A model generated the notes under the pieces. That model worked only from the letters and a program-made list of their open reading frames with translations, was not told where the DNA came from and searched no databases. 64,000 nt of DNA from Aphelidium insulamus (taxonomy: Eukaryota; Aphelidiomycota; Aphelidea; Aphelidiaceae), in assembly GCA_036784855.1 (NCBI GenBank), contig JAZDSV010000005.1, positions 248,001 to 312,000 on the forward strand. Direction: 5' to 3'. Of the stretch, positions 32,559 to 45,796 are shown piece after piece (the first letter of the stretch is position 1; every line of letters starts with the position of its first letter). A program made the position numbers and the translations under genes.

Positions 32559-34673
32559 ATGGCAGACATATCGGCTGCAGATATCAGTTCGGTGTCGGAC
32601 GAGACGGCCGGCGGCCTGTTCCCCGACCAGAGCTCACATGCATCAGACCCGTGGCACGGCACGGAATGGACTCGGCAAATGCAGTCGCTAGAGTCGCAGC
32701 TGGAGAACTTTCGGCTGCTAGAGTCAACCGCTGCCAACACGGCTCGGCAGCAGCCGTCGGAACCTAATGCGGGCATACAGGCTGCAGATGGCTCCGGCTC
32801 CAAACAGCAAGGGGTGCACGGTGATGCCGTGGATGAGCGCAGCGAGGTGGATGCGTCGCTGTTGTGGACCGAGCCGTGCAGTTTTGACGATGGAGATGAT
32901 GCCACGCACGCCCCGGCCGCCGAAGACCTGGAAGGTATAAGCACACATGCGCATCATGCGGCCATCCATTGATCATATGCGCATATGTAGACTACGAGTT
33001 CTCCAGGCTCATTGAGAGCAGCATGCTTACCATCGACCACCAACTAGACGATGACGATGACCAGGAGCCTGGCGACTGTAACAGCAACTGTGGGCACGAC
33101 TATATACGTGACAAATCCAACCAGGAGAACATGCCGGTACTACCAGTTATACCAAACAGGCAGCCCGAGGCCTCCACTCTGGCCGAGCAGCAGCGTCAGT
33201 ACTCGGCTGATACAAAGCGAGCCACTATTAACGCCCTCCACGCGCTGACGAGGAAGCCTCTTGACGCGACTCGTAAACCAGAGGCCATAAGTGCCAAGGC
33301 AGCAGACACCGCAATGCAAGGCGACAAACAAATCCAGCAAAAGATGGCCGAGCTGGAGGCCGAGGTGCAAAAGTATCGCCGGAAATCGGAGGAGCTGCGT
33401 GTCGCCCGGCTGCAGCACGAAGCAGAGGTTCAGCGCTTTCGTGAACAGTGTGTACGGCATCACACGCTTGCTGACATTCTAATGATAAGCGATAAATAGG
33501 CCAGGTTTGAGGCGCAGAAGGCGACGGCCGTGGAGCAGATACGAAAGTCGCAAGAGGCGGAGATGCGCAAACTCAGGCAGGAGAAACAGCTTCTGGAGAA
33601 GCACCACAAACTGTCCATGCAACTTCCCACAAAAAGGCATGCCACATTGTATTACATAATATACTCGCACTAGACTCAACACGCAAACGTGCAGGGATCG
33701 CTTCGAAATCGAGGTGCTGAACGAGCGGATAAAACAAATGACGATGGACATGAAGGCGTCCGAGATGAAGCATTCACTGGCACGCGACCGTGATAAGAAA
33801 AGAATTCAATCGCTGACCTCTCGGAATGAAGAGCTCTCCACTGAAGTACGCATGCTGGAACAAGACTTGAAGAACCGTGAGCGCCAAGCACATCTACCGG
33901 AAGCGACTGCACCGTCACCCGGGGCCAAGGGTACGAAACGTCCTGGCAGCAGTGAAGTGGGAGTCCAGGAAACGGTGTACGACGACGGCCACGGTAAGTC
34001 ATCTTTTGCTACTAATGACATCGATATGAGAGATAACACACGCAGTGAGCTTCCACTTGGTTAATGGAGACGTTAAGCATGTGAGTTGAACACCCAGTGA
34101 TTGTACCTGCTAAGTTTTCTTCAGGTTATGCCAGACAACAGCATCGTATACTACTATGCCGAGTCAATGATATCGCAAACGACATATGCTGATGGTGAGT
34201 CATTGGTCACCATACATATATATCGTTTACAACTCGGTCGTATTAGGAACCGTGGTGTATGATTTCCCAGATGGCCAGTCAGAGAAGAGGTTGGCGGACG
34301 GATCCATCGAAGTGACATACCCCGATGGAACTTTGCGGTGCATTACTGCCACGGGAGAGGTAATGCAGCTTCATGTATATACATATCGCCATTAAGCGCC
34401 ACAGGAAGAAACAATATTTGCAGACGGAACTATATCCCGAACTGATACTGAGGGCAAGCGCGCGATAGAATATCCAAATGGAGCGCGGGTACGTTGGTGT
34501 TGACGATCCATGTCACCATCATGTTGACAATATCGCCGCCGTAGGAACTGTACTTTGGCCGAACTAAGCAGCGCATTGAGCCGGACGGAACTGTGCGAAC
34601 AGTGTATCCAGACGGACGCCGCGAGACACGCTATCCAGATGGCAGCTTAAAGTGCTTTGAGCAGCAAGTTTGA
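32559..34673 (+). CDS. Centriolar protein CPAP/SAS-4-like with C-terminal G-box (TCP10) domain
   Basis: Exons 32559-32934, 32991-33447, 33505-33636, 33695-33993, 34046-34080, 34125-34194, 34247-34359, 34405-34488, 34545-34673; 564 residues, much shorter than human CPAP. The N-terminus is disordered and acidic. A coiled coil (about 235-390) carries the conserved ARFEAQK/EEM-like heptads. The C-terminal 140 residues are the glycine-rich beta-sheet G-box with repeated YPDG, FADGT and EPDGT steps. CPAP controls centriole length and binds tubulin and STIL. The tubulin-binding N-terminal motifs were not recognised. Intron 33637-33694 uses a GC donor (GCATGC), preferred because it aligns with PDKKEREEI-type proteins. 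Confidence 0.88.
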
Positions 34674-34733
34674 CTACAGCAATAATATTGTAAATATACA
34701 TGTGTTAAATATTCTCAACAAAACAACACTATC

Positions 34734-35493
34734 TTAAAATATTCCGCTCCACCGCGGTGGTCCAGTAGACTTCAAATACTCTCGGAAGTCGTCTGGCCCA
34801 CTGTCTGCCATTGTGAGCAGGTATCCCCGCAAATCGTCCAATGCACTGTCGCTCGTAGCAGATGCGGCAGAGGCATCATACTCTGGCACAAGTATCGCGT
34901 TCCCGGGCTGCATAATCTTGTTCAGCGAATCGTCGATGAGCAGTGTATTCTCAGCCGTGTATTCTCCCGGGAACTCGCGCCAAACCTGTGACTTAATTAA
35001 TTGGATGAAATGAACTGATAAAATTGATGTAAATACCACCGCCAGATCTTTGAACACCACTTTCCATTTCCTAGCATCTGGGACTGTGCATCGCGGACGG
35101 AACCATTTGAACCGCACCTGTGGCCGGTGTATCTTCGGCACACTCTCGGCGACGATGCGATCGAGCAAGTCGCCACATGTGCTCTGCTGCGCACTGGTCC
35201 AAAATGCCACGTCGTATGCTTTCCACAGTTCTGCGCTGGAGAGCAGTGTGCGCAGGCTGCATAGAATGAGTAGCGTGAAACCCCAAACATTTCATATTAA
35301 ATACGTACTGCGGCCTGATAAACACTTGTCGCCCAGCGTAGCGCATATCAGGAGTACGGGCAGGCACGCAGGCGGCGATCCGTGCTCTCTTTTCTCTGTC
35401 ATCCAGTTTCTGGCCGCCAATGCGGTCCAACAGCGTGCCGTTCAAGTCGAATACCAGCAGACAGCGGCGCCGCGCGCACGCCTGACATTGCAT
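34734..35493 (-). CDS. FCP1/NLI-interacting-factor-like HAD phosphatase domain protein
   Basis: Complement of exons 35309-35493, 35037-35256, 34734-34985; 218 residues. The HAD motif I reads FDLNGTLL (Asp16, Asn18), followed by VFIRPHLRTLL, VAFWTSA and the late motif TLLIDDS. The order matches FCP1-homology domains, which dephosphorylate serine residues such as those in the RNA polymerase II CTD. The second Asp of the usual DxDxT is Asn here, so activity may be altered; similar DLNG sequences exist in the family. Donor 35036 versus 35039 is ambiguous by one codon. The stop is 60 bp from the CPAP stop. Confidence 0.75.
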
Positions 35494-35509
35494 GGTGCGC
35501 TACGTGGAA

Positions 35510-35612
35510 AGAAGAAATAAAAACGAAAAAAGAAAATAGAAAATGAAAAAAAAATAGAACAAGAAAAAAAAAGAAAAAAGAAAACAAGGAAACAAGGAAA
35601 GAAGAAGAATGA
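35510..35612 (+). repeat. Purine-rich (A/G) low-complexity tract
   Basis: About 100 bases made almost only of A and G on the plus strand, with A-runs of up to nine. It lies between the divergent starts of the FCP1-like gene (35493) and thymidine kinase (35651), i.e. in the leader/promoter of the kinase on its coding strand. Confidence 0.85.
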
Positions 35613-35650
35613 AGCCGACAAGTAGAAAGACAAAGTTAGCACAGAAAGAA

Positions 35651-36610
35651 ATGGGCAAGCTGTACTTTTACTACTCGGCAGTGAACGGTTCGTCCGTACC
35701 TGCTCGATGTATGCTGGTGACCACCACTTATTGAGAATATGTAGCTGGCAAGACTACGACGCTGCTGCAGTCCTCCTTCAACTACCATGAACGCGGCATG
35801 CGCACTCTGCTCTTTGTATGTGTGTGTGTGCGCGCGCACGGGGCACCAATGCCGCATAGTCTCACGATGTGTGGGTAGACTCCACGCATAGATGACCGGT
35901 ACGCGGTGGGCACCATCACGTCACGCATTGGACTCTTTGCCGAGGCGCACATATTCGATGATCAACTGGACTTTTGCGAATTCTACCAGCGGCACATATC
36001 AGATATCAGCGATGACGGTGGTGGTAGTGGCGGAGCTTCGGCCGCATGCAGTTGTGTGTTGGTGGACGAGGCGCAGTTTCTGAGCAAGGACCACGTCGGT
36101 CAACTAGCACGAATTGTCGACGAGTACGGCGTTCCCGTTCTCGCGTATGGCCTTCGAACAGACTTTCGCGGCGAGCCCTTTGAAGGTCAGTACGAGTATC
36201 GATCACACTATATTAGATAAATCGTTATTGCATGCATATCATTAATGCTGCATCAAATGACTTTGACCTTACCAATAATAGGGTCCAAGTATTTGTTGGC
36301 ATGGGCGGACGAGGTGGTCGAGATCAAGACAATATGCCACTGTGGACGAAAGGCGACAATGAGTGCTCGAGTGAGGGCAGATGGACAAATGGAGAGAACT
36401 GGCGAGCAAATCGAAATAGGCGGCAATGAACTGTATGTCAGTCTGTGTAGACGGCACTTTATGCGCGGTGAATTGGGACCCAAACTTGTGGAGTCCTCTG
36501 GGTGCCGGCGCGCAATACCCCCGTCACCTGTCAAGCCTACAAGGAGTAGTACCAATGATGATGGGGCGGTGTGTCGTCGATGCGACAGTGGCATATCACT
36601 TGTAGAGTAA
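35651..36610 (+). CDS. Thymidine kinase, bacterial Tdk (type II) family
   Basis: Exons 35651-35687, 35745-35815, 35879-36185, 36282-36610; 247 residues (E. coli Tdk about 205). It opens [20 protein letters not shown] with the P-loop lysine at K15. It then has [11 protein letters not shown], the catalytic-acid motif [18 protein letters not shown], the lasso region LLAWAD and the zinc-type Cys motifs CHCGRKA and SLCRRH. It phosphorylates thymidine (salvage of dTMP). The match is to gamma-proteobacterial-type enzymes rather than animal TK1, yet three introns interrupt it. A short Gly/Ser/Ala insert and a C-terminal Cys-rich extension (CRRCDS) are unusual. Transfer from bacteria is inference. Confidence 0.92.
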
Positions 36611-36803
36611 TCTGGAATGCGTAATCAAAGTCTCTATTGTGCATAGGTGCTGTTGTATCTTCATATATTGTGTTCAACACAGATGTTGAAGCACAGTGTG
36701 CATCGGAAAGCGACACAAGCCAACGCTAATAAACAGACGGACGAGTTGCCACACAACGCGTCCAATCAGCCGGCAACACAATCAATTCTGACAGAATACA
36801 AAT

Positions 36804-37147
36804 ATGGAGCAAGTAAGAAGGCGTCACAGCGCGCTTGCGTGCTCATTCCCTTTCACATTGCCCTCACTCGCCCCTCACCGCCGCGTAGGTGCACACATTC
36901 AAGGTGGCCATGAGCTGCGGTGGCTGCTCCGGGGCCGTGGAACGCGCTGTCAAACGGATTGACGGTGTCACACGCGTCGACTGCTCGCTGCCGGTACGTT
37001 TCATCGCGTCGTCATAGTGGTCTGTGCGCTGACACGTGTGCCGTGCTGGCGCATATGCAGGATCAGACTGTGGCGGTGCATGGATCTGCCAGCCGGGACG
37101 ACGTGCTGCAGGCCATTGTCAAGACGGGCAAGAAGGTGCTGGAGTGA
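36804..37147 (+). CDS. ATX1/ATOX1-like copper chaperone
   Basis: Exons 36804-36812 (9 nt), 36889-36993, 37061-37147; 66 residues, normal for the family. A single HMA domain has the metal-binding motif MSCGGC, the helix SGAVERAVKRI and the C-terminal KTGKKV lysines that contact partner P-type ATPases. It carries Cu(I) from the cytosol to secretory-pathway copper pumps. The start exon encodes only Met-Glu-Gln; splicing at GTAAGA gives the expected N-terminus. Confidence 0.93.
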
Positions 37148-37206
37148 TGTGTGCGTGTGAGTGTGGTGTGTGAGCGTGCGGTATGGGTGCTACATAGACG
37201 ATGTCA

Positions 37207-37240
37207 TTTCTTCTCCTCCTCCTCCTCCTCCTCCTTCTCC
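37207..37240 (+). repeat. Short (TCC)n microsatellite
   Basis: Pyrimidine tract of TTCTCC/TCC units in the gap between the copper chaperone and the next gene. No coding frame of note crosses it. Confidence 0.8.
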
Positions 37241-37369
37241 AGTGATGGATTTATGTGTATATTGTAGGCTGTGTTGTGAGTCTGCCATGGATGGCCACTG
37301 TGCCGCGTCTGATACATGTGATAAGATCGACCGTGCCCCGCCCCGCCACATTTACTGCAACTCTGCGAT

Positions 37370-38701
37370 ATGCGGCGGATGATGTGTGGGTGGCTGCGCG
37401 TGGCGATGCTCTGCGCCGTAGTGGGCAGCAGCGCCGATGCCGTGCTGTTGCCGGGGCGGTTTCGGCTGCGTAAATCCATGTGGGAAATGGCGACGTCTCT
37501 GTTCGCGTCATGCTGTCCGCCATCCACGCTGTACGCACTACACACCGAGACTTGGACCGGCAATGAGCGGCCAGATGAGTGCCGGGCCGTCCAGTGCGAT
37601 GCGGCGTCCCAAGGCTCGCGTCAAGACACGGCTGGGAGCGACAGCAGCATCAGGAACAGCAAACTCTACTTTGAGGCACTAAGTCAAGGGGATTACGACG
37701 ATCAGGACATTATGGAGCGTATCCACGAGGGCGTCTGGCCTGCCATGTACGGCGGTGGACACGAAAATGATCTACACGTATGTACATAGGCAACTTTGCA
37801 CATGCCTAACCAATGTGAAAGGACCCGAAATTGAAAAAGATTTCGCCGGCGATGGATGAAGTCACTCTGCGGAGTCTGTTCAAGCAGCCGTACCTCGATG
37901 TGGAAGTGGTGTGGGTGCCGACCACGCTGTGGGAACTGTATATCATTGTTTTTGGCAAGAAACGCGAGTGGCACCGGTTCGACTTTTGGTCGACGTACCG
38001 AGCCTTCATTCGCTACCTGAACAGCGAGTTTCCCGGCTTCCTCGTCGACATGCACGTCAACAACTGCGAGAATCTTGCGCCGTCCTACTTTTATCCCGTC
38101 ATCGACCGGTTGCTCAGCCATCGCTTGCTCTACCTCTTTGATCACAGCACCATGCCGCGCAGTTGGAGTGTCCGAGAATCGCTGGCCAGTTATTTCGGTC
38201 GAGAGTATGCGGCATTTGCGCGAATATCCTCATCCGAGTCACGCTCCAAACATCATTTACGGTCCGCGTATGGGTCGCTGGTGTTGATGGCAATTGAAGC
38301 GGAGATGTACGCTCGGTTAAGCAACAAGGCTTTGCTGTTTGGCATAGTGGCCGCGTCGGGCAGCGATGGCGACATTTCTGAAGATCGCGCTAATATACGT
38401 AGCAGGCTCAAGGATATGATCAACCGTGATCCCGGGATGCGCTTGTCCTACACACTATTCCAAGGTTTTTATTCCACGAACCCGTTGGGCAGCTTTTTTA
38501 GGTGTGATACATAGCTCGAATATGTAGCATTATTATATGTACTCATCTATTGGTGGCAGTCAGTCCCGACTCAATATGGACAGCAAGGGCGCCACCGTGT
38601 TTGCTTCATTCATTGACAAAGAGTACTACGTTTTCCAAGGCCGGTCCTACTTTTTCTTTCCTCCTGTTGTGTACGTATGCAAAGTTGTTATAATATGCTT
38701 G

Positions 38702-38735
<34 letters not shown>

Positions 38736-39031
38736 TATGTAGACATGTCACTCATTGTACTGCGTTGTCTAGACCATTCAGATCGATTTTTAGCGCTAGG
38801 CCGAACCAGGTGCCTCAGCTGAAGCGTCCGGCCAAGCCTGATGAGCCGCCAGTACGCGACTGGATATGCGGCGCTTATGAATTTCTGCGACTGTGCGATT
38901 CCACCCTACAGGTTCCCCATGCAGTGGAATTGCCCACCGGCTACGAGACCATTGTGGCCAAAGAGCTCACCACGGACATTATGCTGATCTCCCACGGAGC
39001 GGCGCCGCGCCATATTGTCCATCAGCCCTAG
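37370..39031 (+). CDS. Unrecognised secretory-pathway protein
   Basis: Exons 37370-37777, 37822-38501, 38560-38670, 38743-39031; 495 residues. The N-terminus (MRRMMCGW then a hydrophobic run ending SSADA) is a good signal peptide; I see no later membrane span or ER-retention tail. The mature part is globular, rich in aromatic residues, with Cys scattered throughout, and contains PTTLWELYIIVFGKK and HRLLYLFDHST. I recognise no family. The last intron contains a (TA)n tract and has two in-frame acceptors (38742 or 38772), giving 495 or 485 residues. Its exon structure and codon use resemble its neighbours, so it is likely a real gene. Confidence 0.7.
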
Positions 39032-39244
39032 TTTCTTTAATTTAATGTTGTCTCGCAATAAATATTTGTTCATTGTGCTTTAGACATAGATGTATATATA
39101 TATGTATGTATATGTAATATACAGGAAGCATATACGGAGAAGCAGACGCGGAAAAGGTCACACGGCCGGCAAACAGAGGCTGACGTCAGTGAAACGGTTT
39201 GTTCATCAGCGTAGTTCTCCTCTTGCCCGCTGCTCTCTCGCCAG

Positions 39245-41492
39245 ATGTCCGCGCCGTCGTACAAGCGCTACACGCACAGCCACGTGCTGGCCGCCCCGTC
39301 GTTTCCGGTGGCCAAGTTGACCCACCTGCTGGAGCATGATAACCACGAGCGGCGCCGTGCATTCAAGGAGTTTGCCCGCGACCCTATCTTCACACCGCGC
39401 TTCGACGTCAGGCAAGTCTGCTTCTGTGCTGGGCTGTGCTGTGCTATAGATTTGAGCTGAGACTATTGTCTAGTCTGCGCTTTGAGCGAGAGTTGGCGCT
39501 GGAGCGTCTGAAGCGCATCTGTGAAGCCGGGCACATCTCGGTGCTGGACTTTGAGCGCAATCCTTTGATGATATTTGCCGCGCACGAGGTGGCCGGCTAC
39601 ATTGACGGCTCCATGGCCACCAAGATGACTGTTCAGGTACGAATTTGCCGTGTGTAGTGTATACACAAGGACTAAACAGCCATCAACATACCATAGTTCA
39701 ACTTGTTCGGGGGCACCGTGCTTAAGCTGGGCACTGACCGACACCGATTCCTTGTGCCCGGAATTGATTCCATGTCTGAAGTTGGCTGTTTTGCCTTGAC
39801 AGGTGCACTGATAACCGTTGATAGTCATGCATAATTCCGTAGAGCTTGGATATGGCAATAACGCCGTGGAGATGGAGACCACGGCAGTTTGGGATGGCAA
39901 GACGAAAGAGTTTATCATCAACACGCCAACGCCGCTAGCACAGTATGTTTGATATGTTAGTCATAGACTTGTCTTATCTTGTGCAGAAAGTATTGGATCA
40001 CAAATTCGGCAGTGCATGCAAAGTGGTGTGGTATGTTGCCTATTGTGTCTTAATTCCAGTTGATTGTTAAATATCGCAGTCGTGTTTGCGCAGCTGTCCA
40101 TCAATGGCAAGCAAGAGGGCATCCATACGTTTCTGGTGCGCATCCGCGAGGATGACATGTCGGTCTCTCCTGGCGTCGTTATCCAGGACATGGGCCACAA
40201 GGTTTGTAATATTTATTTACAAATTATTAATCAATCGATACCATTACAGTTTGAATGCAATGGAGTCGATAACGGCAAACTGTGGTTCAAGAATGTCCGC
40301 GTGCCGCGCGTGAACCTACTCAACCGCTACTCGGAGGTGCAGCCCGATGGATCGTACCGTTCGGATGTGAAACAGCGACGCCAGCGATTCCTGGTGGTTG
40401 CCGACCAGCTGCTCAGTGGCCGTCTGTGTATCGCCTCCATGAGCGGCAGTTGCGCGCGGCTGGCACTGGGAATCGCGTTCCGGTACGCGGCCAGTCGACT
40501 CACTGTCGGACCAACGGGCAAGAGCGACACGCCCATCCTCGACTATCAGTTGCAGCAGCGTGCGCTTGTCCCTCTGCTTGCCAACACCATAGTCCTGCAC
40601 ATTGGTCTGAACTATGTGAAGGAGAGGTGGATGAATGCGACACCCGCCGACCACCCCGAAGTGGTGCGCCTGTGCTGCGTGATCAAGCCGCTGGTCACCT
40701 GGAATGCTGAACGTGTCGCCTCGGTCGCTCGTGAGCGCTGCGGTGGACAGGGCTATCTCAGCTGCAATCGATTCGGGCAGTCCATTGGGTTTGCGCACGC
40801 TGGAATGACGGCCGAGGGTGACAACAGTGTCCTCATGCAGGTGAGGCTCGATAGTTTCACACAATTAAATTAAATATGTATACTGGCAGAAAGTGGCCAA
40901 GGAACTACTGGCCGCCATTCAGGCCGGAAAGGTGTCGCTGCCAAAGGTGGCAAGCGCCGCCAACTCGGACGCCTGGGACCTCAACTGTGTCAAGTCGCTG
41001 TTTAGCTTGTTGCAACTGCGCGAGGCTGCACTGCTCACCCAGCTGGGCAAAACGCTGGCTGAGAAGACGGGAAAGAAAGCTGCGCCGGACGCGCTGTTTG
41101 ATGTGTGGATGAAGCAAGAGAGCGACCTCATCCAGGGTGCGGCACGCGCCTTTGGCGAGCGCATGTGCGCCGAACAGACGCTGCACCAAATCGCCGCACA
41201 CTCGGACACCGGCATCAAGACCATTTTGACGGATGTGCTGCGCGTGTTTGCCATTCACTGTGTCGAACGTGATCTCGGCTGGTACGCATCCAGCCGCATC
41301 ATCGGGCTGCAGCTGGCCGCCAAAGTGCCGCAGAAGGCTCGCGACCTGTGCGCCGCGCTCGCCCCGCAGTCTCTGAACCTTGTGGACGCGTTCGACATCC
41401 CGGAGCACTTGATGTGCGCCCCGATTGCCCAGAACTGGGTGCGCTACAACGAAGACGACAACCAGGGCGAGCTGCTCAAGGCCCGACTGTAA
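39245..41492 (+). CDS. Peroxisomal acyl-CoA oxidase
   Basis: Exons 39245-39411, 39474-39636, 39697-39802, 39843-39942, 39987-40030, 40080-40201, 40250-40840, 40890-41492; 631 residues. It follows the ACOX pattern: [30 protein letters not shown], the FAD-binding RYAASR region, CGGQGY and a C-terminal helical dimerisation domain. The last three residues Ala-Arg-Leu form a peroxisomal targeting signal type 1 variant. The enzyme oxidises acyl-CoA to enoyl-CoA, giving H2O2, the first step of peroxisomal beta-oxidation. The first intron (39412-39473) is GC-AG. The stop is 77 bp from that of the convergent rhomboid gene. Confidence 0.94.
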
Positions 41493-41569
41493 TGCTATGC
41501 CAGCTCAATGGAGTGTGCAATACATTCACACAAAGAGCGTATCAGACTGCAGATCTACGTATGTATGTA

Positions 41570-42665
41570 TTAGGCGGGACGTTGCCACTGGCGCGTCCAT
41601 CTGTACACCCACGCACAGAAGCGGTCCCAGGTTCGCTCGTTGACCAGTCGGGCGTACACCAAGCCGACCAGGGTGCCGCCCAAGTGTCCCTGAGATGCGT
41701 GTTAGATGCGGTAAAGTTCCCCCGAGTGGGTGGCGTATAGTCCCTGTATATGTATGTATATACATAGACACTGCACTTGCCAGGTGGTCCAGCCACGTCC
41801 AGCCGGCAATAACGCCCAGCGCGTCCACGGCCATCATGGCATACACCGCTTCCTCCGCCTGCATGCTGCCGGGGATGAAGAGCAGTTTCACGCGCAGCTC
41901 CGGCGACCAGTGTGCCAGCGCCGCCACACACGACAGCAGCGCGCCACTCGCCCCCAGACTGCCGCCGTACAGTGTGCGCTGCAGGGCCGTCATCTCACGG
42001 ACAGTGCTGACATTGCCGCCACTCCCAGCCATTGCCACACGCGCCAGTCTGCCCAGCCAGCCCGCCGTGACCCCGGCCGCCGTGTAGAACGCGTAAAAGT
42101 GGTGCACGCCCATGCAGTCCACCAGCAGCGAGCCGAACCGCACCACGCCGTACATGTTGAACGCCAGATGGAGCGGTGTCTGATGGGACCACGCCGCGGT
42201 GAGCAGCGTGTGCGAACGGCCAGCGAACGCGCGGTCCACGAAATGGCGGTCCATGTGCCGCCGGAGTGCCGGCACGCGCCAGCCCGCAAACACCAGGGCA
42301 TTGACGCAGACAATGGGCAGGGTGGCGCGCTCCGCGTCCGACAGCCGCCAGAACTCGTCGATAGCCGTGTCGGGCAAGTACTTTAGCGGCTCCGGCACCC
42401 ACGACTCCCACCAGCGCTTGAAGCGTAGTACGGGTGGCCAAGTGTTGTGCTGTGCGGCACCCCCGCCACTGCCAGTCAACCGCCACCGCGTCCACGCCGT
42501 CAGCTCTGACCATGACGGCAATGTGAACCGGCTGGCACGCACATTCTCATTGAACAGGTGTAGACGCGACTGGCAGCTGTAGTAGGCGGCCGTGGAGTAG
42601 CCAATGCCCACGCAGCCGGCCACGAACGACGCGTCTCGCAGCGCCATCCGCGCTGGATAAGCCAT
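41570..42665 (-). CDS. Rhomboid-family intramembrane serine protease, PARL-like
   Basis: Complement of exons 41781-42665 and 41570-41689; 334 residues. It has several hydrophobic segments, HLAFNMYGV (the HxxxN motif), the catalytic serine in GASGAL and the catalytic histidine in DHLGHLGG. The WxR-type loop is not clearly seen. The long N-terminal region before the core, with YWLPD-like spacing and PEPLKYLPDT, suggests the mitochondrial PARL/Rbd1 subfamily, which processes mitochondrial membrane proteins; localisation is inference. The single intron (41690-41780, 91 nt) is GC-AG. The ATG at 42665 directly follows TTGCAG, so an upstream exon is possible. Confidence 0.85.
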
Positions 42666-42798
42666 CTGCAATGTCTGTACTGGCTGTACTGTCTATGCAC
42701 TGGCCTTCCAGTCTACACTGGCGCCTACACAGCCAGAGAGTGCACGTACTATACACGGCCACAGTAATGCAAAACCGATAATCTATGCAAGAGGTGGG

Positions 42799-44113
<1,315 letters not shown>

Positions 44114-44385
44114 CGTTTAATCGTGTTTGCGATGTTTTCGCGCTTGTGATCCTCTTCCCTTTTTTTCCTTTTTCTTTTTTCGTCGCTAACACTGTGTAAT
44201 GCAAGTAATATAAGTGCTGTCACCACCGAACTCTAAAGAGTCTACTGCATATGAAATATCGATGATTGATAACTGCACGGAATTTAGCTACGACCTCTAA
44301 TGGCTCCTACTGCAGTCTGGTTCGACTTTGTATTGGTCGTGCCAAAACATTCATGCGTGCTTAATGATGTCAATTGATAAAGTCA

Positions 44386-45691
44386 TTAATTAAGTCCTTC
44401 ATTATCAAAAATGTAGTCAACTGCAGCGCCAATGTCATCGCATATGGTTCGCGGCTGCAGCGACTTGGCCACACGATCTGCCGTCCATTGTCCGTCCACC
44501 GTGAGTGATGCCACCACATCGTCGGATAGAGTGAATGGATTCCGTCGTCCCTGTGCATCTTGTGGATCTTCCTTGAACACACCGGTTCGCACCAGGATCG
44601 AGTGCCAGCCATGTCCATTTGCGCCCAGAATATCTGATGCCAGATTGTCGCCGACTGCGTAGACTTTGCGCGATGTAGCACCTTTAACTGCATCTCCGCC
44701 ACCGCTGCCTGCATCCACTTGGGCATTAATGGCCGTCTCTGCAAACTTGTAAGTGCCGGCGAATGGCTTTCCGTAGTGCTGGCTTATTTGCAACGAGTGT
44801 CCCCCAGTCAGCGAGCGGTACATCTTTTCCACGCACATGCGAAACGCTCCCTGGCCGAACCGTGTCACGGGGAAATCGTTGGCCCACAGGAAATCGGGAT
44901 TAGAAAAGTAGAGCGGCACCGACTGGCGATAGTGCGGTGTGTGGTGAAAGCTGGACAGTGTGCCCAGCCGCCCGCCGTCGGAGCGCAATATATCGCAGAT
45001 GAGCTGCGAGTCGCGGCCCCAGTCCATGCTGTCGTACATGACAATCACTGCGGCAAAGGGCTCCCGCTCCAAGTCGTGCTCACACGGTGCCTGACATCAT
45101 TATATCACTATAGTGTCTCACGTTGATGGCTTACTAACCAGCTGGGACATTCGGAATGGCCAGATGCTCGGATAGCGCGCCAGGATCTCGTCGGGCAGCA
45201 CTGGCCGCTTGAAGCCGTAGCTAGTGGGGTGTCAACATACAAGTATACAGATTAATACTGCATATATCAAGGTGTACCTCAATGCCGCTTCCTTGACTTC
45301 CTCACGGCCCACCACCAACACCAGTCCGTCGCGTAATGATTCGCGGCGTGCCAGTTCCTGCATGGGCGTGTGGCTCAGCACAACTTGTGCTGGTTTGACG
45401 TCGACGCCAAACTTGGCCGATAATTCACTGGCTTTGCGGTGCTCCGGCACGCCACCTCCATTAGTCAGATAGACCAGCGGCAACTTGACGCCCAGCCGAT
45501 TCTCGCCACCAAGTTTTCGGAGAGCATTGCGCGTCGATGGCAGTACCATGCCGCCGCGGACAAGTACGCCTACAAACGTGCATATCAGAGGGGACGATTG
45601 CGTGACATGAACGCGTACCATCGATATCAAGCGCGACTCCCGGCAGTGCGCGCGTTGACTTGAGCCGCCGCCCGATCCACTGCACACTCAT
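44386..45691 (-). CDS. HDHD5/CECR5-like HAD-superfamily hydrolase
   Basis: Complement of exons 45619-45691, 45278-45569, 45139-45220, 44386-45090; 383 residues. The N-terminus is Arg/Ser/Thr-rich (possible mitochondrial leader), leading to HAD motif I ALDIDGVLVRGG (Asp22, Asp24). Further motifs are LTNGGG, LSHTPM and, near the C-terminus, VYAVGDNLASDILGAN. This matches the CECR5/TIGR01456-type class IIA HAD proteins; the substrate of the family is not established. A stretch ATG-ATG-like alternative start upstream is not used because only the ATG at 45691 is in frame with the presequence. Confidence 0.87.
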
Positions 45692-45796
45692 GATGGGCAC
45701 TTAATTGATTGTACAGCGCATCCATTGGCATTTACAGTGTACATACAATAAGCGTGCAGAACAGAAAACACTCAATGAAAGCGGCAGCATCTATGG

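Noticed and set aside
38701-38735. (TA)n tract as a coding repeat (Tyr-Ile)n
   Set aside because: The open frame through it is accidental; flanking GTACGT donor and AG acceptors mark an intron.
41526-41780. Extension of the rhomboid frame past 41780 as coding
   Set aside because: The stretch lacks the conserved histidine motif; splicing the GC-AG intron joins DHL directly to GHLGG and restores the active site.
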